From Chrysomallon squamiferum (lineage: Eukaryota; Mollusca; Gastropoda; Neomphalida; Peltospiridae), in contig CM022671.1 of assembly GCA_012295275.1 (NCBI GenBank), forward strand, positions 30,408,750-30,463,749: 55,000 bases of DNA. Direction: 5' to 3'. This document shows, piece after piece, positions 36,991-55,000 of this stretch. Under the pieces are notes generated by a model. The model saw only the letters and a list, made by a program, of their open reading frames with translations. It was not told the DNA's origin and did no database searches. The stretch's first letter is position 1. Each line of letters opens with the position of its first letter. Made by a program: the position numbers and the translations under genes.

Positions 36991-38357
36991 TTATCTGTTA
37001 CTTTATTATTCATACATTTTTATATGAAATTCTGTAAATTTAATAATGTAATTTAATAATTAGTTCTTAATAATAATAATATAAATGAATAAATATTAAA
37101 TTAATTAATTAGTGAGTATTTTACTTAGCATCAACATATAAATTATTTTAATTATAACCGTTGAACCAAAATCACAATCATCGACAATGTAAACAAAATA
37201 GATAATAATCTATCGATTCTAAGCTGTCAGATGTTGTTATCAGTCAAAACAGGATTATTGTCGTAACCGAGCCTGTTAGTGTTAGTAGCGTTTAGTTAAT
37301 TCATATTTGAAAATATAACATAAACAAATATACTACTGCTAATTTGTTGCAAGTTAAGTCCTTTTTAAAATCTACAAAAGCTGGACTTTTTTACTATATG
37401 AAAATTACATGAACACGCTGAGTAATAAAATATATTACCCCAAAACAAGGGAAATTACTCTGTTTTAAACGATGTAATGAAATTCAACGAAGACGAAGAC
37501 GAAACAGTGCATCTCACACACACGCGCACACACATTATCACCATCATCATCAACGTATACTTATATATTCTAACATAAGATCTATATCGCTTAAAGAACA
37601 ACAAGGTCCTAACTACGAATTGCTATGGGTTTTCTTTATCTATATATTTTCATTCTTTTATTGGTTCTAAGTAAAGCAGAAGTAAATTAACTAACTGAAA
37701 CAGCGTAAATACACCAAGTTATTTTTCTCTTCTTTTGTTTACTTAAACAAAATTTAATAACAATGTTTTACCTTTATTAACATAACATTGTTATGTCCTC
37801 ATAATGTGTGTGCGTGCGTGCGTGTGTGTGTGTAAAACTTCTTTAGCGAAAGCTACAATAATGGTTGAATTGTCGAAGTGCGCGCTTTATAAGCATAACG
37901 CATCATTTTGACAGGTCGTTTAAATAAATAAATTATTTATTATTATTACTACTACTACTATCACTATTATTATTATTATTATTAATTATCATTATTATTT
38001 ATCCATTAAGTAATATTTATTAACATTTTAAATATCAACTGTGCTTTGTTATATTAGTTTATGACATACATACATAAATACAATGATACATACATAAACT
38101 AATGACTCAATAAAAATTAAACATTATTATTATACTAGCTACGACACTGATTGAAATACATTATTAAAAATTATTTAAAATATTTTGTGTTTATTTGAAG
38201 AAAAAGTACGAAGACATAATTTGACCTAACCATAAACAAATGAAATATTTTTACAGCAACCAATAATTGTTTCGGACACGAAAGGAAACACAACATTTCG
38301 TTTCGGTTCTTTTCAAGTCTAGTTTTGTATATATCCGTGTCTCTTGTGTTGCCGAAA
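36774..38357. promoter_or_regulatory. Divergent intergenic region between NAPE-PLD and PMPCB
   Basis: The two start codons are 1.6 kb apart on opposite strands. Besides the start-region repeats near NAPE-PLD, there is a GC-rich spot, GTGCGCGCTTTATAAGC, near 37879-37895 that could be a core promoter, and ATT/ACT trinucleotides near 37940-37985. No coding exon was seen. Promoter positions are inferred. Confidence 0.35.
36923..36973 (-). other. Possible upstream ORF, 16 codons, in the third copy of the NAPE-PLD start repeat
   Basis: Copy 3 has an intact ATG followed by MARGGVSEKNEQDHNQ and TGA. It resembles the true N-terminus, [13 protein letters not shown]. If the mRNA begins upstream of 36973 this would be an upstream ORF 153 bp before the real stop-free frame. 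The transcript start is not known, so a role is inference only. Confidence 0.4.
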
Positions 38358-45608
<7,251 letters not shown>

Positions 45609-47535
45609 CACTGAATATTAGCATTCAGAGCAAGACTGTTATTGTTCTGCAAGTTGTGTGAATATTGAATATTAGGACAGAAATACAGGACATTAAGAAA
45701 AAAGCAGACAGCACTAATAAATTGTCAAAAGGAAATTTACTGAACTTGTGCTGTCACAAGACTTTTTTTTTTTTAAACGTTAATAAATTTGTGATGATAT
45801 TAAGTGGGTTTTTTTGTTTTGCCTTCAAGTTTCAGATAATATTTGGTGATTTTAATTATTTAATTTTTGTTATAAAGTATAGGTAATATAATGATAGTGT
45901 CTGAAGAAGAAATAAAAAGCAAGTTTGAGAGTAAAAACAAATGTAGCTTGATTGTGTGATATAATATTTAAAAAAAAAAAAAAAAATTAAATTGGAAATA
46001 AAGTCCCTTCAGTATTGCAGTTTTATATATAACTGGAAATCATTTGCCTTGAATTCTAAGGCCAACAATATTTTCTAATTTTTTTTTTTTAAATTTATAT
46101 TTAAAAAAAAAGAAAGCAACCCAATAATAATGATAAGTAAATAAATAACCAACCTTAAATTCAGAATGAAGTTTAGATGTTGGACCTCTAACCTTGGTAT
46201 GTACATAGCTTAATCTTACCAGTGTGTGGATTGAAAACGTGCACACCGAGTTGAAGCCAATAAACTGAAGCATATTTTAAAATAAAGAAAAAAACGGCCA
46301 TTGTTTTTGGACAGATCATCTGATGCATGATGGCCTAATTAATTACACCTATTAGTTTGTTTCATCCAGTACATCACATCGGCAAATCAAACAATGTGGT
46401 ATTTGAAATCTATGGGAAGGTGCAAGTAACAGATTACTTGCTGCTAATTGACAAGAAGTTTCTCTTTCCATTTACTGAAAACAAAATATCCACAAAGAAA
46501 ATAATAAAACTTTGCTTTTCTATCCATCTTCTTATTTATTTTTCCCCTTCTTTTTATCAAAATAAAAATTTATTTCGATAGCATTTTAAAAGTAAACAAA
46601 TCTGAATTCAAAGAAACACTTTTTCATTATTATTTTTTTTTAATGAACAGCATAAAACACTTAAATGAAAAAATAACAGACGATATTTAAGTATATTTAT
46701 AATGCATTTTAATATCATCCAAAAAGGATGCACATATTATTATATGATAAAATGAATTTGATTTAAAAAAAAAAAAAAAATTCTGTACAAAGAGATCAAT
46801 AAAATATGACATGATATGTACATCAATAAATAATTTCAAAACACAACATATCGCAGATGGCACAACACAGCTGTCATGTAAAACAAATGTACAAGCCTAG
46901 CAGCATAGAAAGTTAAAATTTACAATGTCTTATTAAAACTGCCACTGACTGTAGTGAAATACATGTATGGAAGTATCATCTAATAACATGAAATTATCTC
47001 AGAGCTAATAGTATTTAAGTTTTTTTCATCCCATCAAAATGTTAAACTTAAGTCAACTGTTTTAAAATGTAATACATTGTGTTAGTGTTGATAATACTAA
47101 AATATAATATATTCTGTCTCACTGTTGATAGTATTAAAATGTAACATTGTAAGTCTTGCTGTTGATATTATTAAAATGTAACATTGTAAGTCTTACTGTT
47201 GATAGTACTAAAATGTAGTGTATTGTACCTATTTTACCATAGATGGAGACAGCATTTAAAAAATAATACTGAAATTTGCTACTGATATATATATGTATAT
47301 ATAGATACAAAATGTATTTTTGTAGCTTTTTGAACTATTAAATATAAAATAAATAGTGAACATTTTACAATAGTTATAAATCTGTCACGAAGTATGAACT
47401 AATATAATATAAAGATTATTTTCTGCAAGTGTTTATAATTGTTCTATGTAACTGCTGTAAATGTATGCAATGCACAATGCTTTCAAAGATCAGTTTTGAA
47501 ATTGTCTTTGTTCGTCAACTATCATTTAATCATTT

Positions 47536-47538
<3 letters not shown>

Positions 47539-47595
<57 letters not shown>
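47539..47595. repeat. (AT)n microsatellite
   Basis: About 28 AT units; self-complementary and able to form a cruciform or hairpin. Confidence 0.95.
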
Positions 47596-47598
<3 letters not shown>

Positions 47599-50369
47599 AA
47601 TTCAAAATCATAAATATATAAATAAAGTGAAATAAAATGAAATTTAAAATAAATTTCTTAAATAACAAAAACTGGATATTATAAAACTAAGGAAAAATAG
47701 TTAAAAGATTTTATGAAATGTTTGAGATAAAATAAATACATTTACAGACTATCTTCATTTCATTAGTCACAACCAAAAATAATTATTTAAAATTAACACA
47801 ATAAGTATACAAGATATGCAAATTATATCTACAATCACATTGCTGTCAAAAAATGATAAAATAAGAATTATTTCAATAAGTTCTGGATGGGACTCTGTGT
47901 GAGACAGGATTATAATGTAAGTATTGGGACCACACTTTTAATCCATACAAATTTTTAATTTAATTTCATTTAATTAGTTTCAATATTAATTTTAACTTCA
48001 TTGTTTAAAATTAAAGCTCATGTAACTGATTGTTTCTCGGTTTATGTATTACAAAACATTATTATTATTATTGATTCATCAGTATGTTCATACATTTGTG
48101 TTTGTGACCTGGACAAATAATTAAATTAAATTTTTAAACATGAAATAAAGTTATGTGTGGATATGTTTACACATGCATGGATATGTTTACATGAGTAGAT
48201 TTCTGTTTTGTAGACATCATTAATTACCACTAATGTAATCATTTTATTGCAAATAACCAGTAAAATAATTATGCATTCTGCAGCAGAAGCCACTGAAGAT
48301 GGAAAATAACACGAAAGTAAAAACCCATTAAAAATCGTTCTTGGCAGTGTCATGTAGTGGAATTCAAAACCTATCATCCCCAACCCTCCTGCTGTTTTTT
48401 AAGCTCCTGATGTCAGTGAATGAGAAATGATATGAATTGTCAACTATGTACAGATATGAGCAAAAATATACAAAGCAAAAAATGTTAATGAGCAATATAT
48501 AGTAAGATGTGTATACAATATGATATGCTTTAGCACTGTACAAATGTAACAACACAATACTTCTCTTTCAGAGACTTGTGAAACACAGTAATACTTTGTT
48601 ATGCAAAACACTTGGGACCTTAGTAACACAATGTAGTAACAGATGGAGTAAATAAAAAAAAAAAAAAAAAACATTGTATATTGATATGCTACTAAGTAAT
48701 AATATTTAAACGAACTGTTACTAAAGCTAGGTTATTTATTTTGTTATACAAATGTATCGCAGTCTGTGAACAATTTGACAAATGTTGTGCAGTGGTATTT
48801 GTGAACTGTTCATTTTAGTTACGCATTGTACAGTAATGTTAATAAAGCCAGTTTTGTTAATCTTTTTTTTCTTTTCTTTTTTTACACAGTGTTATAAATT
48901 AATAAAGACTGTTATACAATATATACAAAAGAATTAAACAGAAAAATTTGTTCACTAATAAACAATTTACAAGACTGTGAATCAAATTTACTCTTTGTTA
49001 TGCAGTAATATTAATTACAAATGTTTTCTTACTTGATATATAATACAATACTAATGAAATGTGTTCATTGTTGTACAATGTATACTATTTGAAGGTTGTT
49101 ATACAATATACAATTTCAATGAAAACTGTTCACATTTTACAATATACAACAATATTAAAATTTGTTCATGTTGCACAATATACAGTACTATTAAATTAAA
49201 ACTTATCAATGTACAATATTATTAATGTCTGATATATGTAAAATTATATTAACGAAGACTTTGCTGTTTTACAGTGTAAGATAATATTAATAAAAACTTT
49301 GCTGTTATTCAGTAATATTAATAATGAAAACTTTTAAAATGTAAAATAATGTTAATGAAGATTTTGCTTTTAAACAATGTAAAATAATATTAAGATATAA
49401 ACTGTTATTCAGTAATATTACTAATGAAAATTGTTTTAAAATGTAAAATAATGTTAATGAAGATTTTGCTGTTAAACAATATAAAATAATACTAATAAAA
49501 ATGAAAATTACAGTTATTCAGTGATATTAATGGAAATTATTATACAGTGTGCAATAATATTAACATACAAAGTATAAAAATAACCAATAAGCTGCTGCTA
49601 CAAAAAATCTGGAAAGGCGCTGGTATGGTTTTCCTGGAATGTTCCGAATATGTTCTTATGGCATCACACAATATGTACACAAGTCCTTTGCTGTTTGATC
49701 CTTTTTCTTCCCTTCATTCAAGTTTTAAAAAAACAACAAAAAACCCCAAGTGGCTCTTTGATTTGACATCTCTGACAAACAGTAAGACACCACACTATGC
49801 TTGATGGTGTTCTCACAACAGTAGATACCAATGTATAAAAAAAAAATAATAATAATAAAAAATAAAATAAACGTCAACAGATTTAGTGATTAAAACGTTG
49901 TCACAGTAGAAGAAAGAGATGTGTAAAATATTGTCACAGCTCTGCTGAACCACATTTACAAAGAAAGGTAGACACTGTTAAACAGCACTGTCACCATTCC
50001 ACATGCTTGTCAGAGAGACAGTATAACCACTTGTGACACAGCTTGGTCATCTAATGGATTCTTTTATGAGATACATACACCAGCCAGCGATGTGACATTC
50101 TTTCTGTCATTTACTATTAAATCTTGCTTTTAACATCGTTCAGTAAGGTCAATGTGACATTCAGTCAACGATTCTGAACTGTCACGAAGAGACTCGTTTC
50201 ATCTCGTCTTTTTGACATTTCAGTCATATGTTTCAAAGACACCTTTTTGGTAATTTTGTTTTTAAAAGATATTTTGCTGTCATGATGTCATAGTCACATT
50301 TGTTGGGGGGGGGTTGTCGAAGACATTTTCATTAAATGTTTGGTAAGTTAGTAACACGTCACTTTTCAG

Positions 50370-50770
50370 CAATCATGTTTCAGACATTTTTCAGTAAATT
50401 TTCAGACATTTTTCAGTAAACTTGTTTCAGACATTTTTCAGTAAATTTGTCAAGACATTTTTCAGTAAACTTGGTTCCAGCATTTTTCAGCAATCTTGTT
50501 TCAGACATTTTTCAGTAAACTTGGTTCCAGACATTTTTCAGCAAACTTGTTTCAGACATTTTTCAGTAATCTTGGTTCCAGACATTTTTCAGTAAATTTG
50601 TCAGACATTTTTCAGTAAACTTGGTTCCAGACATTTTTCAGTAAATTTGTCAGACATTTTTCAGTAAACTTGTCAGACATTTTTCATTAAACTTGCGACA
50701 GATATTTTTCAGTAAACTTGTGACAGACATTTTTCAGTAAATGCATCACAGACATTTTTCAGTAAACCAG
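50370..50770. repeat. Degenerate tandem repeat, CAGACATTTTTCAGTAAACT
   Basis: About 16 copies of a 20-27-bp unit with the core ACATTTTTCAGTAA, separated by variable short linkers (TTG, TTGT, TTGGTTC). On the minus strand the core is TTACTGAAAAATGT, and it may lie in the 3' UTR of the last gene. Confidence 0.9.
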
Positions 50771-52073
50771 TCTGAATCAATCATTTCAGTAATTTTGTCA
50801 CAGAATTCTGTGATTTGTTTCAGTAATCTTAAGAAGACATTTTTCTGTGAACTCATCACAACAAATCAGACAGTGGTTTCATTGCTGGATCTGGAAAAAA
50901 AAAAAAAAAAAAAAATTAAACAAAATTACTAGCAGTAATTGTAATAAAGATAAAATATTAATGATATTAATCAAACTATTATTACTAAGAATACAGTAAT
51001 GATAGAGATATTACTATTATTACTACTACAAATAATAATAAATAAATAAATAAATAAATAAATGTAACTTGTGTACAGATTTAACAGTTTAAATTCAGTG
51101 TAAATTTATTTGTTGTGAAATTAAAATTAGGTATTTATGCCTGTTTTTTATTCATAAATATATTGCTTTAGATATATCTCTCTTTAGTATTTTTTTTTAA
51201 TTCAAGACACTAATTTCTTCAATGTATATAATTAAATTATAATAATAATAATACATAAACTAATTTCTAATATTATAAGTATGTTTATTTCAGACAATTA
51301 TGTTGTATCACCAAACATGCATGCAAACACAAGTATGTAACAACTGACTAATCATGCATACACATGTGTATCTAATCATGCAAAACATCAAAGAATGGAG
51401 GGACACAGAGTGACAGGAAAACATTATGCTTGAGTGAACACCATCTAAAGAAACATGGCAGATACTGTAACATTAATGAGTATATTTTACTTGAAATGTG
51501 TGTAATAATGAAATTACTTTTAGAATATTTGCAAGTACAAATTAATATTGTGTTTACTTAGTGTCAGATTCATGTTTTGTTTTTAATCTGTTGACTAAAA
51601 TAAAATTTAAAAGAACAGAATAGAATAGAATAGAATATTATATAATAAAAAAAAAATGAAGATAAAAAATTAAAATTAAATATAACAAAAATAATTAAAA
51701 TTCATAATTTGTTTTGATTTGTTTTAAAATTTAACTTCTGTATCAACATATCTATATCTATATATCTGTTAGTTTAAAAAAAAACAAAACACACACACAC
51801 ACACACACAATACAAACAATTAAAAAACAAGAAAAAAAAAGGCATTAAAAAAACACACTAATCAAACCATGCAAAAAAATCAAAAATCAACAAAATTAAA
51901 AAAATCAAGACATGCAGAAGACACAAGAAGAATTCAGAAAAACGCTGCCAAAGTGTCTCTATTTATTTACTCATCCAAGAAGAAGGAAGACAGGTGCAAA
52001 CGAGAGCTGTGTCTGAAATGCTACTGTTTGAACTACCTTGTTTTATCATGACAGTGTTACCCTGTGGGAACAC

Positions 52074-52904
52074 TTACACGTCTGATTCTGAAGAAATGCT
52101 GCCATTGTGAGTAAGGACTTGGACTCTCATGGAGTCCACCTTTGGGCGGTCACCTACGGTGGTGTTACTGCCCGCGTAATTGTTCACCAGGCTATCGGAG
52201 CGGACGGGGGGAATAATGTAATCTCGACCTAACGAAAATAAAGCGGAAAATCAAAATTTTAGGAAAAAATAAAAATAAAAAAAAAAAATAAAAAAATGAA
52301 ATGAAAATAAAATAAAATGAAAATGAAAATGAAAATGAAAATGAAAATGAAAATGAAAATGAAAATAAAAATAAAATAAAATAAAATTAAATCAAATTAA
52401 AAAAATAAAATAAAATAAAAAATAAAAATAAAAATAAAATAAAATAAGATAAAAATAAATATAAAATAAAATAAGATAAAAATAAAATATAATTAAATTA
52501 AATTAAAAATAAAAATAAAATAAAATAAAGCAAAACAAAATAAAACAAAACAAAACAAAACAACAGAATGAATAAATAAACAGAATTAAGTAATTCTAAT
52601 TTCTAAAAAGTGTGAAATTTAGGAAATAATATGTGTGACAGCGCCATAGGATAACCAGTCAAATGGTGAAAATTATCAGGTTTTGATGGAATAAAATAAT
52701 CCTCATTCTACAGACCAAAATACTTTTTGAATTATCCAAATCAGATTAAAATTTTCAGAATATTTTCACATTTTGTATCAAAGAATTAGTTCTTTTCACA
52801 AAACTTTTCTGTGCATTAACTGACTGGAATTAAAAATTACATTGTGTGGCATCTGACTGGTTTAGGCCACCACCACATATATATAGAAATCCAATAATGA
52901 TAAA

Positions 52905-52956
<52 letters not shown>

Positions 52957-54870
52957 TAAGAAGAACTGGTGGTAAATAAATAATATAAAAATAAATAAAA
53001 TAAATTTCTATAAACCAGATAAAATTATAAATTTTTATCTTCAAATCTAAATACTCAAAATATTTAAAATATATTTTATATATTTAAAAAAAACAAAAAA
53101 AACAAACATTTCAAGCATAAGTTATATACATTTCCAATATATCAAAAATAATTTATGCAACAACATTTAAAAACACACAAAAACAATGGTTCTAAACTAT
53201 AAAATAATATTCAAAAAAATATATTTACTTTCTTTTTTTTATTATTATTACTGCCCACATATATTTTGAATTTTATTTCAACGCATATACATGTATATAC
53301 ATTTTAAATCTTTGTTTGGAAATCACATTCAGTAAGTATCATCCAATAAAAATGTCTTATTCTGACACAGAACACTAGACTGAAATGGTAAATAACTCTG
53401 CCAACACATTTTTCATGCAGATACCAGTGGTGCAAAACAAAAAGGCAATGTTGCCATGCAAACAGGACTGTAAACAATAAAGAAAACATCTGGTTTCCAT
53501 AGCAACCTGGTGATTAAACCAACAACCTCTATTCTAAAATGTAACCGCATAGATAAAAGTCACAGAAAATGTAGCAAATGTGTTACCATGCCGATCTGAT
53601 GCAGGTATAGTGACATCTGGTGGCATTCCTGTGAACCTCATGTGATTTGTTCTGTGTTTCTCCGAGTCACTTCGGTTTCCACTTCCATTTAGTTGTTCTG
53701 TGGTAATAATAAAAACAACAACAACAACAACAACCACAACAACAACAATAATAACAATAATAATGATGATGATGATGATGATGATGATGGTTTTATCACC
53801 TTTGTTTTGTTTTATTATTGTTATTTTAAACCATTCATTTTTGTATGGATTTTTTTCTTTGGTAGAGTTTGTGTACTGATGATGATGATGATGACAATGA
53901 CAATGATGATGATGACATGATGACAAAAACAAAAGTCATTTCAAGTTAAATGTTTCAGATAAATTTTCCTTTATAAAATACCACTTGTTAAAACAACAGC
54001 ACTCACCGTTTGTTGAATTCTTCTGTTTTTCTTTCTCTCTTTCTTTCTTCTGTTTTTCTAAAGCTTCTCTGGCTTGTACTGAAAACAGAAATCATTTTCA
54101 AACATCATAAAACTAAAACTAAAATTTAAAATTAAGCATTGAAGTCAGTCAAATGAGAAATAATCAACATCTTCATAGCTCAATATAAGAATTACATAAC
54201 GAGTACAGTTGATTTGCAGTTTAACTATTACATATCAAGTATAGTTGAGTTGCAGCATAATACTGCAGTGAAATATGGTACTAACGAGACACCCAGGATT
54301 AAGTTAAGATATCAACTTCACACAGAATTAATCTGATAATGATCCTCGTTGGTCTGGTGAATTCTCTGTTCAAAATGGACGTCACTAAATCACTTCTGCA
54401 TCAGAAAAATGAATCAACTGATGAATTTCTTAAAAATCACTTAGGAATCAAATGAATATTATCTATCATATAAAAACCGAAATGTTTTCTCCCAAGATAA
54501 GAGTGATCATGACCATTTAAGGATCAACCTGGTCTGTGGTCTAGCACGTGAACACCACAGTGTTTTCATACAAGTCCATTTCACAATGCTGTATGGAGAT
54601 ATGCAGTACTTACCCACTTGTACTGTATGCTATGTATACAAGGCAGTACTTACCCACTTGTACTGTATGCTATGTATACAAGGCAGCACTTACCGACAGC
54701 TTTGCTTTTTGGTTCTGGCTGCTCCCACTGAGGCCCGAGATCAAACTCATCGTCTTCGTCTGAGGAGTGGCTGGAGGCGAGGTCCAGACTGTTCCTGTCC
54801 ACTGACACCTCACTGTCCGAGTCAGAGTCGTTACCCTCCTTCTTACCTGTCATCTCACCTGTGTCTGGGT
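52074..54870 (-). CDS. C-terminal four exons of an unrecognised acidic, Ser-rich protein with a PDZ-binding end
   Basis: Four exons join on the minus strand in phase 1: 54870-54694, 54078-54007, 53697-53587, 52228-52074; the gene continues past the right edge. The encoded tail of about 171 residues is probably disordered. It has a run of Asp/Ser/Glu (GNDSDSDSEVSVDRNSLDL, then SSDEDDEFDLG) suited to CK2 phosphorylation, then a charged helix (REALEKQKKEREKEKQK), then polar sequence with DYIIPPVRSDSL. It ends in SISSESDV and TAA; S-D-V at the C-terminus fits a class I PDZ ligand. I do not recognise the family. The context is convergent with PMPCB, with 6.5 kb of noncoding sequence between them, some of it likely 3' UTR. 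Confidence 0.7.
52260..52570. repeat. AAAATG/AAAAT low-complexity tract
   Basis: Runs of GAAAAT and AAAAT begin 30 bp from the acceptor of the terminal exon (52228), in the last intron of the minus-strand gene. Confidence 0.9.
52905..52956. repeat. (AAT)n microsatellite
   Basis: About 16 AAT units in the last intron of the minus-strand gene. Confidence 0.95.
53705..53790. repeat. AAC/AAT/GAT trinucleotide microsatellite
   Basis: CAA, TAA and GAT units begin 8 bp outside the acceptor of exon 53587-53697. Confidence 0.9.
54603..54694 (-). repeat. 40-bp tandem duplication carrying extra splice donors
   Basis: Units 54603-54642 and 54643-54682 are identical, and a partial third unit overlaps the exon's own donor (54683-54694). 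Read on the minus strand, the exon donor is TCG|GTAAGTGCTGC and each unit repeats GTGG|GTAAGTACTGC. So three consensus donors occur at 40-bp steps. Confidence 0.9.
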
Positions 54871-55000
54871 CTGAAAATTGATTCACAATTATTATTAGTG
54901 GCCTATGTTTAATGACAAATTGATATTACACATTTGTTTTTTAATTAACCAAACAAAAAAAATTAATAAAAGATTATCTACATTATCAGGAGAATTTATC

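Larger units (their letters stand above)
45609..52073. other. Convergent 3' region between PMPCB and the last gene
   Basis: Contains the PMPCB 3' UTR (poly(A) signals near 45911 and 45997) and probably a long 3' UTR of the minus-strand gene; TTTATT at 51962-51967 is its nearest candidate poly(A) signal. AT-rich, without a supported coding exon. Weak direct repeats occur near 47080-47220 (about 41-bp unit with AAAATGTAACATTGTAAGTC), (AT)n at 47539-47595, and TTCAGTAA repeats at 50370-50770. Confidence 0.45.

Noticed and set aside
48000-50250. Coding exons in the convergent 3' region
   Set aside because: Short ORFs only, AT-rich, with no repeat or family signal and no phase-compatible splice pairs recognised.
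54548-54912. Plus-strand ORFs with a repeated TYPLVLYAMYT-like segment
   Set aside because: Antisense of the last gene's exon and of the 40-bp donor duplication.

Overview
The window is AT-rich nuclear DNA from an animal. Genes have many short exons (about 60 to 320 bp) split by introns of roughly 0.1 to 4 kb with GT..AG ends, and simple repeats are very dense. Gene content (SLC6 amino-acid transporter, NAPE-PLD, mitochondrial processing peptidase beta, an armadillo-repeat protein) is metazoan. The short introns and low GC favour an invertebrate; a mollusc or other lophotrochozoan is possible, but the sequence alone does not settle this.

Five protein genes alternate in orientation, so neighbours are head-to-head, then tail-to-tail. 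(1) Minus strand, 14352 down to 1088 and on past the left edge: the 5' part of a large armadillo-repeat gene, 16 exons, about 647 codons. (2) Plus strand, 18478 to 30259: an SLC6 amino-acid transporter related to glycine transporters, 16 coding exons, 741 aa. (3) Minus strand, 36770 to 33395: NAPE-PLD, 5 exons, with a one-base frameshift in exon 3. (4) Plus strand, 38358 to 45608: mitochondrial processing peptidase subunit beta, 14 exons, 479 aa. (5) Minus strand, from the right edge to 52074: the last four exons of an unrecognised acidic, serine-rich protein ending in a PDZ-type motif. Exon joins were checked by reading phase: all agree, except that NAPE-PLD needs one base removed.

Genes 1 and 2 probably share a compact divergent promoter: two consensus splice donors pointing away from each other lie 180 bp apart (17545 and 17724), with a GTCACGTGAC palindrome near the centre. 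NAPE-PLD and PMPCB are also divergent, 1.6 kb apart, and the NAPE-PLD start region is triplicated there, leaving an upstream copy that reads as a 16-codon upstream ORF. Between the converging SLC6 and NAPE-PLD genes is a 48-bp minisatellite arranged as 96-bp dimers. Introns carry a 268-bp hAT-like MITE, a mariner transposase relic, several minisatellites, and an array of about 615 bp that fills almost a whole intron. The last gene has its splice donor followed by two 40-bp duplicate donors.

No operon, CRISPR array, rRNA, tRNA or viral gene was seen. The genes look like unrelated housekeeping and signalling genes. The most notable items are the divergent promoter, the NAPE-PLD start triplication and frameshift, the tandem donor duplication, and a transporter whose substrate pocket departs from the glycine-transporter pattern.
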